Shown here: piece after piece, positions 1 through 8,536 of the stretch
Layout: every line of letters starts with the position of its first letter
Position numbering within the stretch: position 1 is the stretch's first letter
Assembly (NCBI RefSeq): GCF_900103835.1
Contig: NZ_FNID01000024.1
Coordinates: forward strand, 1 to 45,372
DNA: 45,372 bases
Reading direction: 5' to 3'
Origin: Acetanaerobacterium elongatum
GTDB lineage: Bacteria > Bacillota > Clostridia > Oscillospirales > Ruminococcaceae
Notes under the pieces: model-generated
What the model was told of the DNA's origin: nothing
The model's input: the letters and a program-made list of their open reading frames with translations, nothing else
Databases searched by the model: none
Program-made: the position numbers and the translations under genes

Positions 1-249
1 GAACTCAAGAACAAGTATCTCGAGCTTAAAAAACGTCGCGGAGGAAAGAAAGCCGTTATTGCGATTGCAAGAAAACTCCTGACTGCTATTTGGCACATTC
101 TCAGCAAGAATGAGGTCTACAGCGCCAAGCTCTACAGAAAGGCCGATAAGCCGCCTGCCGCTCGCGAACTGACCATGACTCAGGCTATTACATTCCTGCG
201 CAGCAAAGGTTTCTTGATATTAGACGAGGAAAGCGGCGAGGTCCTGTAG
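1..249 (+). pseudogene. IS110-family transposase, C-terminal part (cut by window edge)
   Basis: The frame is open from base 1 to a TAG at 247-249 and gives 82 residues. They include a run reading KKAVIAIARKLLTAIWHILSK, then the tail DEESGEVL. This KK-AI-AIARKLL-WHIL pattern is characteristic of the C-terminal end of the Transposase_20 domain of IS110-type recombinases, which act with a bridge RNA through a DEDD plus serine mechanism. The catalytic domain and start lie left of the window, so it cannot be told whether the gene is intact. The element probably ends in the next few hundred bases. It sits just upstream of ypeB, where sleB is often found in spore formers. Confidence 0.8.
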
Positions 250-529
250 CTGTTCAATCTGTTTTTTTGACCATTCTCGAATGGTCTGATTTGTTATGCC
301 CTTTTGAGAGTGGCTTGCTTGTGATTTGTTTCAAACTATTATACCTTATCTGCTCAGTTAATACAATTATAATTATAGGTTCTTCACATATTTAGCCTCG
401 CTCAGGAAAAAATACTAGCGTGAATAGGCTGTGCAAATCGCATGGCTTCAATACAGAGCGCCCTTCAGCACTCCTTAATTTACCAGGCCGGTAAGGGCTT
501 AATGAAAAAGGATGAAAGGATTCGTTATT
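250..529. other. Gene-free stretch between IS110 end and ypeB
   Basis: No convincing gene is present. There is one small perfect hairpin at 269-286 (GACCATT, loop CTCG, AATGGTC), preceded rather than followed by seven T residues, so it is not a plus-strand terminator; it may belong to the insertion-sequence end. The rest is AT-rich, presumably carrying the ypeB promoter, but no clear -35/-10 pair could be fixed. A short open frame from 442 to 624 is out of frame with ypeB, overlaps it and has no ribosome site. Confidence 0.5.
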
Positions 530-1876
530 ATGAGCAGAAGAGCAAAGGTAAGAACCGTAAGCCTTCTTACCGTATTATTCCTCATTATGGGCGGTTTTAT
601 CGTAAGAGGGTACGCGCAGGCTAAAGATTATCGTACCCAACTGGAATACACCTATCAGCGTGCACTGGTAGACCTGGGGGGGAACGTTACCGAGATTAGT
701 GCAACCCTAAACAAGAGTGTTTATGCCGGAACCCCCGCACAGCTGACACAGCTTTCCTCCAAGCTTCTGCGGGACTGTGACGCAGCCAAGGCAAACCTTT
801 CACAGCTGCCCACCAGTGCGTTCCATCTTGACGGAACCAACAAATTTATCTCTCAGGCTGGCGAATACGCCTCCAGCCTAACGCGGAAAATCTCCACCTC
901 GCAGGATGTTACAGATACCGAAAAGCAGAATCTTTTAAAGCTTTTAAACTATGCAAAGGAACTTGAAAAGACCATCAATGCCATGAAGGATGATATCGAC
1001 AGAGGAAACATGGATATCGGCAAGGTATTTCAGGCAGCGAAAGAAGAGGGCGATGTCACCGCAAAGGAGCCTTCGGTAACCAGCGGTTTTCAAACTGTCG
1101 AGGAGAATATGCAGGGCTACCCCACACTGATTTATGACGGACCATACTCCGATCATATTCTGGAGAAGGAACCTGTTCTGCTCAAGGATGCCAAAACGGT
1201 AACCCGAGAGGATGCCCGTAAACGTGCGGCATGGGCGCTGTATGCCAGCCCCGCCGACCTTAAGGACGATACCGACGAAAACGGCAGGATGCCCGCCTAC
1301 TGCTTTATTTACGGCAGCAGCAACATCTCGATGACCAAGCAGGGCAACGTAATAAGCTATATGGTAAACTCCCGCGCGGTATCCGAGGGCAAGCTTAGTA
1401 TTAAGCAGGCCGGCATCAAGGCAGGGGAATACCTCAGGCGTCTTGGCATAGAAAACATGGTGCAAAGCTACTACGATACCGCAAACAACATCTGTACCTT
1501 CAACTATGCCTACGATCAAAACGGTGTGGTATGCTACCCTGATTTGATTAAAGTAGGTGTTGCACTGGATAACGGTGAGATTGTAAGCTTCGAGTCCCGC
1601 GGATTTATTACCAACCACAAGGAAAAGCGTGATCTGCCGAAGCCCAAGATTACCGAGGAACAAGCCAAAGCGGTAATCAGCAAGCGGCTCAAGGCCGGTA
1701 AGGTAAGGCTGGCCGTTATTCCCTCCATCGGCTTAAATGAGGTATTTGCTTATGAAATCCGCTGCAAGGGCTTGGATGACAACCAGAATGTACTGGTTTA
1801 TGTGAATGCCGTTACCGGCGCGGAGGAGCAGATTCTGATATTGGTTGAAACCGAAACCGGCGTGCTTACAATTTAA
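530..1876 (+). CDS. ypeB: Germination protein YpeB
   Basis: YpeB is a spore inner-membrane-associated protein that is required in Bacillus for stable incorporation and activity of the cortex-lytic enzyme SleB. The protein has 448 residues from the ATG at 530. There is an N-terminal membrane segment (about residues 7-27), a long helical region with the YpeB-like QLEYTYQRAL and LGGNVTEIS stretches, and a C-terminal PepSY-like region (about 350-445) with the YVNAVTGAEEQIL ending. The start is set by AAAGGA at 515-520, nine bases upstream; the in-frame ATG at 512 has its purine run touching the codon. No sleB is visible next to it: an IS110 remnant lies upstream and a terminator follows. Length and N-terminus match the family. 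Confidence 0.85.
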   Translation: MSRRAKVRTVSLLTVLFLIMGGFIVRGYAQAKDYRTQLEYTYQRALVDLGGNVTEISATLNKSVYAGTPAQLTQLSSKLLRDCDAAKANLSQLPTSAFHLDGTNKFISQAGEYASSLTRKISTSQDVTDTEKQNLLKLLNYAKELEKTINAMKDDIDRGNMDIGKVFQAAKEEGDVTAKEPSVTSGFQTVEENMQGYPTLIYDGPYSDHILEKEPVLLKDAKTVTREDARKRAAWALYASPADLKDDTDENGRMPAYCFIYGSSNISMTKQGNVISYMVNSRAVSEGKLSIKQAGIKAGEYLRRLGIENMVQSYYDTANNICTFNYAYDQNGVVCYPDLIKVGVALDNGEIVSFESRGFITNHKEKRDLPKPKITEEQAKAVISKRLKAGKVRLAVIPSIGLNEVFAYEIRCKGLDDNQNVLVYVNAVTGAEEQILILVETETGVLTI

Positions 1877-1890
1877 AGTTACTATTAATA

Positions 1891-1928
1891 AAAACCAGCC
1901 GCAAGCATTGTTGCCTGCGGCTGGTTTT
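1891..1928. terminator. Bidirectional terminator between ypeB and histidine kinase gene
   Basis: A 13-bp perfect stem (AAAACCAGCCGCA at 1891-1903 with TGCGGCTGGTTTT at 1916-1928) lies between two convergent genes. The flanking A/T runs supply a U tract on both strands, so it can serve both. Confidence 0.85.
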
Positions 1929-3373
1929 TAAATAATAAACATGAACTCCGTACCAGAGCCTTCCTCACTCTTTACCCGAATCTCAATGTGATGCCTTTGG
2001 GCAATCTGCTTTGCTATTGCAAGGCCGAGGCCGGTACCGTTGCTGTTTGCTTTCGATTTTACCTTGTAAAAGCGGTCAAAGATGTATGGCAGATCGTCTG
2101 ACGGGATACCCGGGCCGTTATCCTGAACGGTTACTGTATTCTCCCGCTTGGTTACCGTAACCGCCGTACCTTCCGGCGAGAATTTAACCGCATTATCCAG
2201 TATGATAAGCAGCATCTGGCGCAGGCGCCCATAATCACCGGTAATCTTTTGTGCGGGTGTATCCAGTTGAAGCCTTACATCCACCTGCTTGGGCTGTGCA
2301 GCCTGCTTAATGCTGCGTACCGCGTCGCTGATAACATCACACCAGTTCAGCTCCTGCATTTCCATCTTGAAATCAAGGTTCTGCAGGCGGGAAAGGTCAA
2401 GCAGGTCGTTTACAAGCCGCTCTAAAAACACACTATCCTTGAGCATCTGACGATGGTAAGCGTCCACCTGCTTTGGGCTATTTACTATTCCGTCACATAG
2501 AGCTTCTAAAGATGCCCGTACCACGGTAACGGGAGTACGCAGCTCGTGTGAGATATTGACGATAAATTCCCGGCGAAGCTTTTCCAGCCGTTCACTCTCG
2601 TGGCTAGCCTGTTCCAACCGAAGGCTGAGGGTATCAATGGTTGCGGCAAGCTCTCCAATCTCGTCCTTTTGCCGCACCTCGGTTCTGGCCGAGTAGTTGC
2701 CCTCTGCCAGTTGAAGCGCGGTTGTCTTCATCTGCCTCAGGGGCTTGGAAAATGCAAGGGCAAGCACAATGGACAGGATAACCGCCAAAACGAGCGCCGC
2801 AAGCATACTGATAACCAAGATGCCAATACCCTGTGAGGCCGCCTCATCCATTCCCTTTGCCGCCGCGTGCATCAACAGCACACCCGAGACACTGCCGTTT
2901 ATTATAATGGGGGTTCCCACCGTAAGAACCGGCGTGTTCAGCATGGAGCTAAAGCTTTGGCTGAAGGTTGTTTGGCCTTCAAAAGCCTTTTTCACCACCG
3001 CCTCCGCATCCTGCGGAAGGTCGGCATAGTTATACTCGGTGCTTGTCATCATCCCAGAGGTAATCAGCTGCAGGTTCTCGTCCACCACCCATACATCGGT
3101 CATCGCAATCTTATCCAACAGCCGCAGGTACATCCCATAGCCGCCTCTGCCCATTCCCATACCCTTGCCCATCATACCGCTCTGGTAGCTTCCAGTCATC
3201 AGTTCCGAAAGCGTCTGTGCCATCGAAACCGCCTTGATCTGCATATCCTCCTTGCTCAGCTGAAGGGTATGGCTTTTAAACAGTGCCGCAAACACACCGC
3301 CAATCACAACCGAGAACAGCACCAATACCGCTGAAAAATATACTGTAAGCTTCACCGCAATTTTATTTTTCAT
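1928..3373 (-). CDS. Sensor histidine kinase of a two-component system
   Basis: Membrane-bound kinase of 481 residues: TM1 about 7-32, extracytoplasmic sensor about 33-181, TM2 about 182-207, HAMP to about 260, HisKA H-box with phosphoacceptor His276 (NISHELRTP), N-box Asn394, and the ATP-lid motifs DNGPG (about 418) and GTGLG (about 446). The start codon is the ATG at 3373, preceded by GAGGGG with seven bases of spacing; a TTG further up (3388) is a weaker option. It overlaps the 3' end of the upstream regulator gene by 11 bases, so the pair is translationally coupled. The sensor loop carries an odd Met/Gly-rich run around residues 65-82 (GMMGKGMGMGRGGYGMY), which might bind a metal; that is inference. 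The signal is unknown. Confidence 0.92.
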   Translation of the reverse strand: MKNKIAVKLTVYFSAVLVLFSVVIGGVFAALFKSHTLQLSKEDMQIKAVSMAQTLSELMTGSYQSGMMGKGMGMGRGGYGMYLRLLDKIAMTDVWVVDENLQLITSGMMTSTEYNYADLPQDAEAVVKKAFEGQTTFSQSFSSMLNTPVLTVGTPIIINGSVSGVLLMHAAAKGMDEAASQGIGILVISMLAALVLAVILSIVLALAFSKPLRQMKTTALQLAEGNYSARTEVRQKDEIGELAATIDTLSLRLEQASHESERLEKLRREFIVNISHELRTPVTVVRASLEALCDGIVNSPKQVDAYHRQMLKDSVFLERLVNDLLDLSRLQNLDFKMEMQELNWCDVISDAVRSIKQAAQPKQVDVRLQLDTPAQKITGDYGRLRQMLLIILDNAVKFSPEGTAVTVTKRENTVTVQDNGPGIPSDDLPYIFDRFYKVKSKANSNGTGLGLAIAKQIAQRHHIEIRVKSEEGSGTEFMFII

Positions 3374-4058
3374 CTGTATTCCCCTCAAACTTATACCCTA
3401 CCCCCCAGATTGTTTTAATCTCCCAGTTGGGGTGCGCGGCGGCATCCAGCTTCGCTCTTAGCCGCTTGATATGTGTATCTACCGTGCGGCTGTCGCCAAA
3501 ATAATCATAGCCCCACAGGCTGTTGAGCAGATTGTCGCGCGAGAACACCTTGTTTCTGTTTATTGCCAGTGTCCAAAGCAGCTCAATCTCCTTTTTGGTA
3601 AGCGGTATCTGGCTTTCTCCAACCGAAGCCGTATAATCCTCAAGACTAACTTTAAGATTATCAAACCGCAGTTTCTGCTGTTTTTGGTTCTCATCCCGTG
3701 CAATCCTGCGCAGAACCGCACGCACCCTTGCCATAACCTCAGGCGGAGAGAACGGCTTGACAATATAATCATCCGCGCCGATATCCAAGCCCATGATGCG
3801 TTCAAAATCCTCACCGCGTGCCGTGATCATGATTACCGGCGTGCTGCTGTTTTTGCGAATTTCCCTACAAACCTCAAACCCATCCATTACCGGCATCATC
3901 ACATCCAGCAATACTATATCCGGGTGCAGACTTTCAAACCGGCGCAATGCCTCTCTGCCATCAAACACTGTTGTGGGAGTAAAGCCTTCTTTTTTTGCAT
4001 ACTCTGCCAAAACAGAGGTGATCTGTTCGTTATCATCCGCTATCAGCATGGTTGGCAT
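3363..4058 (-). CDS. OmpR-family response regulator
   Basis: A 231-residue DNA-binding response regulator. The receiver domain (1-120) has the acidic pair D8-D9 and the phosphoacceptor Asp52 in LLDVMMPVMDG, plus the conserved Lys region IVKPFSPPE. A winged-helix Trans_reg_C domain follows (about 130-225), with the usual DSRTVDTHIKRLRAKL recognition helix and WGVGYKF ending. The start ATG has GGAGG at 4066-4070, seven bases upstream. It is the first gene of the pair with the overlapping histidine kinase and is divergent from the secreted DUF2680-like gene at 4244, a likely regulatory target (inference from arrangement). Confidence 0.94.
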   Translation of the reverse strand: MPTMLIADDNEQITSVLAEYAKKEGFTPTTVFDGREALRRFESLHPDIVLLDVMMPVMDGFEVCREIRKNSSTPVIMITARGEDFERIMGLDIGADDYIVKPFSPPEVMARVRAVLRRIARDENQKQQKLRFDNLKVSLEDYTASVGESQIPLTKKEIELLWTLAINRNKVFSRDNLLNSLWGYDYFGDSRTVDTHIKRLRAKLDAAAHPNWEIKTIWGVGYKFEGNTDEK

Positions 4059-4243
4059 TGTACCGCCTCCGATTCCATTCCTTTATTAAGTATCATCATA
4101 CAAACACATTATGGCAAAATTATGTCGGCATCATTCCTATTATCACAAAAAAGCACTATGCATGACACACTTTCGCCACAGGGCAGCAGTATTCTTTAGT
4201 CATGGCAGCAGACTGCTAAATATCAATTCAGGAGGACTATAAT

Positions 4244-4735
4244 ATGAACGTTCTTAAAAAACTGGCAATCGCAGCTGTGAGCGTAGCAGCGCTCGGCGCA
4301 ATGACTATCACCGCGTTTGCCGCACCGGCCTATGCAACCCCTGCAGAAGCCGCAGCCGCACTGACGGGGAAAACGGTGGAAGCGGTTACCGCACAGCACA
4401 ACGACAGCCACCTAACCTACGGCCAGATTGCTTCCGAAGCCGGAAAGCTGACAGAATTTAAAGCCGCAATGCTGGAGATTAGAAAGGATGCACTCGATAA
4501 AAAGGTAGCTGACGGTACCCTTACTCAGGCAAGGGCAGACGAGATTCTCGCTGCAATTAAGGATCGGCAGGCAACCTGTGACGGAACCGGAACCAACAGA
4601 ACCGGAGCATGCTTTGGGCTTGGCAACGGCAACGGCGGCGCAAATTGCGGCACGGGCTGTACCGGTACCCGTCAAGGCAGAGGCCGCGGTAATGGTATGC
4701 GCGGCAGCTGCAGCGGCACCTGCACCGCAGAATAA
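4244..4735 (+). CDS. Secreted DUF2680-like protein with Gly/Cys-rich tail
   Basis: A 163-residue exported protein with a clear signal peptide (about 1-26, cleavage near AFA-AP). The central helical segment (about 65-108) reads like the DUF2680 pattern, with KKVADGTLTQARADEILAAI. The tail (109-163) is rich in Gly and Arg and has six cysteines (112, 123, 135, 139, 156, 160), including two CxxxC pairs. The ribosome site is GGAGG at 4231-4235. It is transcribed divergently from the two-component system, and small secreted proteins of this kind are often neighbours of such systems, so a role as a sensed or regulated partner is possible. Metal or redox binding by the cysteines is inference. Confidence 0.75.
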   Translation: MNVLKKLAIAAVSVAALGAMTITAFAAPAYATPAEAAAALTGKTVEAVTAQHNDSHLTYGQIASEAGKLTEFKAAMLEIRKDALDKKVADGTLTQARADEILAAIKDRQATCDGTGTNRTGACFGLGNGNGGANCGTGCTGTRQGRGRGNGMRGSCSGTCTAE

Positions 4736-4759
4736 GCCTAACCTTATGTGCATATAACA

Positions 4760-4787
4760 AAGAACCGCCGATTGCTCGGCGGTTCTT
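4760..4787. terminator. Hairpin terminator between convergent genes
   Basis: A perfect 12-bp stem, AAGAACCGCCGA (4760-4771) with TCGGCGGTTCTT (4776-4787), loop TTGC. It is placed between the secreted-protein gene and the convergent ABC ATPase gene. The T tracts on both sides are short. Confidence 0.75.
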
Positions 4788-4803
4788 ACAATTTATTACG
4801 CTA

Positions 4804-5928
4804 TTAGTTTAAGATGCAAAGCTCAGACTCTTTATCGAAGAGGTGCAGCTTGTTAACATCCATTGCAACCTTAATAACATCGCCAGTTCTGGCGGTGCAG
4901 CGGGGGGAAACTCTCGCGATAAGGTTGTTGCCGAGGCAGTTCAGGTACAGATAGGTCTCGGCGCCCATGAGCTCGGTAACCTCAACGTTGCACTCAATAA
5001 CGCCGGTCTTGGCAGCAGAGAGGAACATCTCTTCGTCGTGAATGTTCTCAGGGCGAATGCCGAGCACTACGCTCTTGCCAACATACTCGTCGAAATCCTG
5101 AGGCTTGGTCTTGGAGTCGGGAACCTCAACGCTGTACTTCTGGTCATCGTTGCCGAATTCAACAACATACTTGCCATCCTTCTTCAGGAGGGTAGCGTCG
5201 ATGAAGTTCATTTGAGGTGAACCCATGAAGCCTGCTACGAACATATTAACGGGCTTATCGTAGAGGTTTTGAGGGGTATCAACCTGCTGGATGAAGCCGT
5301 CCTTCATAACTACGATTCTGTCGCCCATCGTCATAGCTTCGGTCTGGTCATGTGTTACATAGATAAAGGTTGTGCCAAGACGGATGTGGAGCTTTGCAAG
5401 CTCGGTTCTCATCTGAGCACGCAGCTTAGCATCAAGGTTGGAAAGCGGCTCGTCAAGCAGGAATACCTTCGGCTCACGAACGATAGCACGGCCAAGTGCA
5501 ACACGCTGACGCTGACCGCCGGAAAGAGCCTTCGGCTTTCTGTCGAGCAGATGCTCGATATCAAGGATGCGAGCAGCCTCGTCTACGCGGCGCTTAATCT
5601 CATCCTTCGGGGTTTTTCTGAGCTTCAGGCCGAATGCCATGTTCTCATAAACGGTCATGTGAGGGTACAGAGCGTAGTTCTGGAAAACCATCGCGATATC
5701 GCGATCCTTCGGTGCAACGTCGTTAACCAGCTTGTCGCCGATGAAAAGCTCGCCCTCAGAAATCTCTTCCAGGCCGGCAATCATACGAAGGGTCGTAGAC
5801 TTACCGCAGCCCGAAGGGCCTACAAGGATAACGAACTCCTTGTCCTGAATGTCGAGGTTGAAATCGGAAACCGCTGTAACGCCGCCTGCGTATCTCTTGT
5901 AAATACTTTTTAATGTTACACTAGCCAT
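4804..5928 (-). CDS. msmX: Multiple-sugar ABC importer ATPase (MsmX/UgpC/MalK type)
   Basis: Cytoplasmic ATPase of carbohydrate ABC importers, 374 residues, full length for the family. It has Walker [10 protein letters not shown] (37-45), the Q-loop in [13 protein letters not shown], signature LSGGQ (135-139), Walker B VFLLDEP with Asp159-Glu160, and the switch His193 in [10 protein letters not shown]. The C-terminal TOBE/OB region (about 240-374) is typical of MalK/UgpC/MsmX proteins that dock on sugar permeases. The start has AGGAGG six bases upstream. No binding protein or permease gene is nearby; a stand-alone gene of this type usually energises several sugar importers in Firmicutes. The exact sugars cannot be read from the sequence, and the symbol is a subgroup assignment. 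Confidence 0.93.
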   Translation of the reverse strand: MASVTLKSIYKRYAGGVTAVSDFNLDIQDKEFVILVGPSGCGKSTTLRMIAGLEEISEGELFIGDKLVNDVAPKDRDIAMVFQNYALYPHMTVYENMAFGLKLRKTPKDEIKRRVDEAARILDIEHLLDRKPKALSGGQRQRVALGRAIVREPKVFLLDEPLSNLDAKLRAQMRTELAKLHIRLGTTFIYVTHDQTEAMTMGDRIVVMKDGFIQQVDTPQNLYDKPVNMFVAGFMGSPQMNFIDATLLKKDGKYVVEFGNDDQKYSVEVPDSKTKPQDFDEYVGKSVVLGIRPENIHDEEMFLSAAKTGVIECNVEVTELMGAETYLYLNCLGNNLIARVSPRCTARTGDVIKVAMDVNKLHLFDKESELCILN

Positions 5929-6105
5929 AATGGACCTCCTGTATTCTAAATTGAAACTGCGTATATCAAAATATACCTCGTCCTTACAACCAATACTATA
6001 TCAAAAACAGGTTGGAAAGAACAGTTGCTTAATATCCAAACTTAATTTTCGTGCTTTATGAAAATTTACTAATATTTATAAAATACATGCGAATTTAAGG
6101 TTTAT

Positions 6106-6831
6106 TCAAAAATCGCGTGTCAAAAGTTTTTCAACATCTTTGTTGATTATTTCTTTGCATGCGCCTTCAGGCAGGCTTTCATCCAGCGGCAGTGCGCCGA
6201 TTTTTATGCGTTTTAAATGAATAACCTTGCAGCCTACCGCCTCAAACATGCGCTTAATCTGGTGGTACATTCCCTCCGAAATCACCACCTCAACCGTTGG
6301 CTGCTCCCCCTCTTTTACCACGGTTACGCGTGCTTTTTTGCAAACCTCCCCGCCGCCGATATCAATCCCGCTTTCGAGCCGTTGTATCTCTGCGCCGCCG
6401 ATGGGCTTATCAATTACCACAAGATAAGTTTTCGGCACATGGCTTTTAGGGGCAAGCATACGATGTGCAAGCGCGCCGTCGTCGGTTATCAGCACAAACC
6501 CCACGGTATCCTTGTCCAGCCTGCCGGCGGGAAACAGGTCTCTTCGCCAGAGCGCGGGCGGCACTAAATCCAGCACCGTTTTGGTTTTATTGTCACGCGT
6601 GGCGCTTACAACCCCCGCGGGCTTGTTGAGCATGATATAAATATGCTCCTTGTAGCTTATAATCTCTCCGTCTGCCTTAATCTCATCCGAAAGAGGGTCA
6701 GCCTTTTCGGCGGGGGAACGTACAGGCACGCCGTTTACCACAACCTGTCCCATAGCAATCATCTTCTTTACCTCTCCGCGCGAGAGATTCATCTGCCCGG
6801 ATAGGATTTTATCAATCCGTAGTTTTTCCAT
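6106..6831 (-). CDS. RsuA/RluB-family pseudouridine synthase
   Basis: Modifies a uridine in rRNA to pseudouridine. About 241 residues from the ATG at 6831. It has an N-terminal S4 RNA-binding domain (about 3-55, LRIDKILSG and MGQVVVNGVPV), then the catalytic domain with the LNKPAGVVSA motif and the active-site Asp106 in AGRLDKDTVG; LAPKSHVPKTYLV is typical of the RsuA branch (16S U516), though RluB (23S) is not excluded. In-frame codons continue upstream to 6891 and a GTG at 6840 is also possible; the AAAAGGA site is closer to the GTG (three bases) than to the ATG (12 bases), so the start is not settled. It appears monocistronic. Confidence 0.88.
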   Translation of the reverse strand: MEKLRIDKILSGQMNLSRGEVKKMIAMGQVVVNGVPVRSPAEKADPLSDEIKADGEIISYKEHIYIMLNKPAGVVSATRDNKTKTVLDLVPPALWRRDLFPAGRLDKDTVGFVLITDDGALAHRMLAPKSHVPKTYLVVIDKPIGGAEIQRLESGIDIGGGEVCKKARVTVVKEGEQPTVEVVISEGMYHQIKRMFEAVGCKVIHLKRIKIGALPLDESLPEGACKEIINKDVEKLLTRDF

Positions 6832-7100
6832 CCCGTTCACCAATCCTTTTAGAACCCCGCCTACACATTCAGTCTGCCTGCCCGCCGCCATCCTAAGAGC
6901 CGATGTCGGCGGGCAGAGCAGACTTCATTGCACTGCTTATTGATACTATATTATAGTGTCGGCTACGCTTTGTAAATAATGTCTTTCTTAAATTACTCCG
7001 TTATGCTCATCACGATTATAAAACCTCTGAAAAGTAGAGAAAAGCTTGTATTTATGGGCTTTTGCGTAGATTTTTAGGTAGGTTTCAATGATGATTAGTA

Positions 7101-7871
7101 TTACTGCGCTTTTTCTTTATCGTCGGCGGCCTCAATGAGCATTTCCAAACTCTGTTCTATTTCATTGCGCGTTTTCTGTTCGATATCTTCCACCGCCTCG
7201 CTCTTTTCAGCGGCGCTGTTTACCTTAGCCTTTGTATCGGCACCGTCTTCACTCTTAACCTCCTTAGCAGCCTTATCCTGTGTCTTTTCATCGGTAATCG
7301 CCGGTTCAGACTCGGTAGACTTGCTCACCTGCTTAATGCCGCTGAACTCTATGGGCAGGTCGCCCGTCGTCAGCCCGTTTTCAGCAAAGGCCCCGGTCTC
7401 CTCCGGCTTAAAGCCATGGATAAACCCGCCCAGGGCTGTTGAGCAGATATCCCCCGCTATAATCTTATTCTCGTGCACAATAACATTGGCGTGCACCTCT
7501 TCATCCGAGGGGTAGTTCAGCACCGTATAGGTCCAGCGCTTGGTACGCTTGCCCTTGAAATCCTCCAGATTCAGCCCCTGGCTCTTTTGCAACTCGTTAT
7601 ACTTTTTAAACACCTCATCAAAGCTGTCGGGCATGATGATTTCGCATACCTCTATCGGCTCATCGCTTACATCCCAGCCAAAGCTCTCAAGGAACGCAAC
7701 CCTTTCACTGTTATTGGCCGCATCAAACTTGGTTTTAGCCGAGGCCGGATTTTCGCCGCTCTTTCCGCGCAGGAAGATCCACAGGCCGATGAGCACAAGT
7801 ATCAGCGCAGCAATGATGATACTCCAGGTAAGCATCTTTTTCTTTTCTACCTTCATGGACATAATAAACAT
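7101..7871 (-). CDS. Membrane-anchored DUF4830-like protein with charged tail
   Basis: A 256-residue protein with one N-terminal membrane segment (about 14-34) and an extracytoplasmic domain (about 45-170). That domain has the motifs FLESFGWDVSDEP, MPDSFDEVFKKYNELQKSQG and NYPSDEEV...AGDICSTALGGFIHGF, which resemble DUF4830 of Clostridia. The last 80 or so residues are Lys/Glu/Ala/Asp-rich and probably disordered. Function is unknown. The start is not certain: ATG codons at 7871, 7862 and 7856 are in frame, with only AGGGGG some 12 bases above the first. No partner gene is adjacent; it is divergent from the sortase region. Confidence 0.7.
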   Translation of the reverse strand: MFIMSMKVEKKKMLTWSIIIAALILVLIGLWIFLRGKSGENPASAKTKFDAANNSERVAFLESFGWDVSDEPIEVCEIIMPDSFDEVFKKYNELQKSQGLNLEDFKGKRTKRWTYTVLNYPSDEEVHANVIVHENKIIAGDICSTALGGFIHGFKPEETGAFAENGLTTGDLPIEFSGIKQVSKSTESEPAITDEKTQDKAAKEVKSEDGADTKAKVNSAAEKSEAVEDIEQKTRNEIEQSLEMLIEAADDKEKAQ

Positions 7872-8222
7872 AGTGTAATCGCATCCCCCTTATATCTGCA
7901 TATCGATTTACCTTTGTGCACGCCTGTTTTTATTTCCAATTATTTTTAGTCAACTCATTCGGTGATGGTACAACCGTTTTTATACAAGGGATACACTGAT
8001 TAAGTTTGCTGCTAACGATAGGAATTGCATTAATCAGCGTTTCCCTAGATTATATGCAGACAACCACAACATAAAGAACTTTTCATCATGCCATTTACCG
8101 ACAAGCCTTAAATTATGATATTGAGTATCCATAAGACAAAACTAAGCCCCTTACATCGTGATAACCCGGCAGTTATATGTATCTTTTTTATAAAAAACTT
8201 TCAACATTTGTATAAATTAGTG
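7872..8222. other. Gene-free AT-rich stretch with an imperfect hairpin
   Basis: No gene is seen here. The only clear structure is a long imperfect inverted repeat at 7988-8045: GGGA and CTGATTAA on the left arm, TTAATCAG and TCCC on the right. Its loop is 26 bases (8004-8029) and the short internal loop pairs partly. It has no T tract. Promoters for the minus-strand gene ending at 7101 should also lie here but could not be fixed. Confidence 0.4.
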
Positions 8223-8251
8223 TTGAAATTAATTAAGGGGTGTGCTATTAT
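8223..8251 (+). promoter_or_regulatory. SigA-type promoter of candidate small RNA
   Basis: TTGAAA (8223-8228), a 17-base spacer and TATTAT (8246-8251). GTGTG (8240-8244) and CACAC (8257-8261) flank the -10 as a short inverted repeat. The predicted start of transcription is near 8258. Confidence 0.65.
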
Positions 8252-8257
8252 AAGTAC

Positions 8258-8350
8258 ACACTAAATATGATAACTACTACTTCATCCTTTTCCCATGCTA
8301 TGTATGTCTCTATCCCCGAAAAAGAGCGGCCAAAACGGCCGCTCTTTTTC
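8258..8350 (+). ncRNA. Candidate small RNA of about 93 nt ending in a strong terminator
   Basis: A good promoter (8223-8251) is followed only 67 bases past its -10 by a 14-bp perfect GC-rich hairpin (8318-8331 with 8337-8350, loop AAAAC) whose 3' arm ends in five T residues. Between them there is no open frame with a ribosome site. A second promoter lies past the hairpin, so this unit is separate from the sortase gene. It could be a free small RNA or an attenuated leader. No known RNA family was recognised. Confidence 0.5.
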
Positions 8351-8395
8351 AATTATAAAACTGTTTCAAAATTTTTACAATTTCTCAAATTGTTA

Positions 8396-8424
8396 TTGAT
8401 TTTTGTTTCCGATTATTATATTAT
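8396..8424 (+). promoter_or_regulatory. Promoter of first sortase gene
   Basis: TTGATT (8396-8401), a 17-base spacer and TATTAT (8419-8424), located after the terminator at 8318-8350 and about 110 bases before the sortase start. It would let the sortase gene be expressed independently of the upstream small RNA unit. Confidence 0.5.
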
Positions 8425-8536
8425 TACTTTTAGCGGCGTTTCTGAAACAGAATTTCATGACTTTTTAAATTTATGCAGAAATACTGCGTTTAATTGGCAC
8501 TATTAAGAAGTCAACTTATTTTTAGGAGGTAAAAAG

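Noticed and set aside
944-1663. A 239-codon minus-strand frame
   Set aside because: It is antisense to ypeB, which is a clear family member, and lacks a ribosome site and any motif.
8240-8506. An 88-codon frame upstream of sortase 1
   Set aside because: It starts within the -10 box, has no ribosome site and runs through a terminator hairpin.
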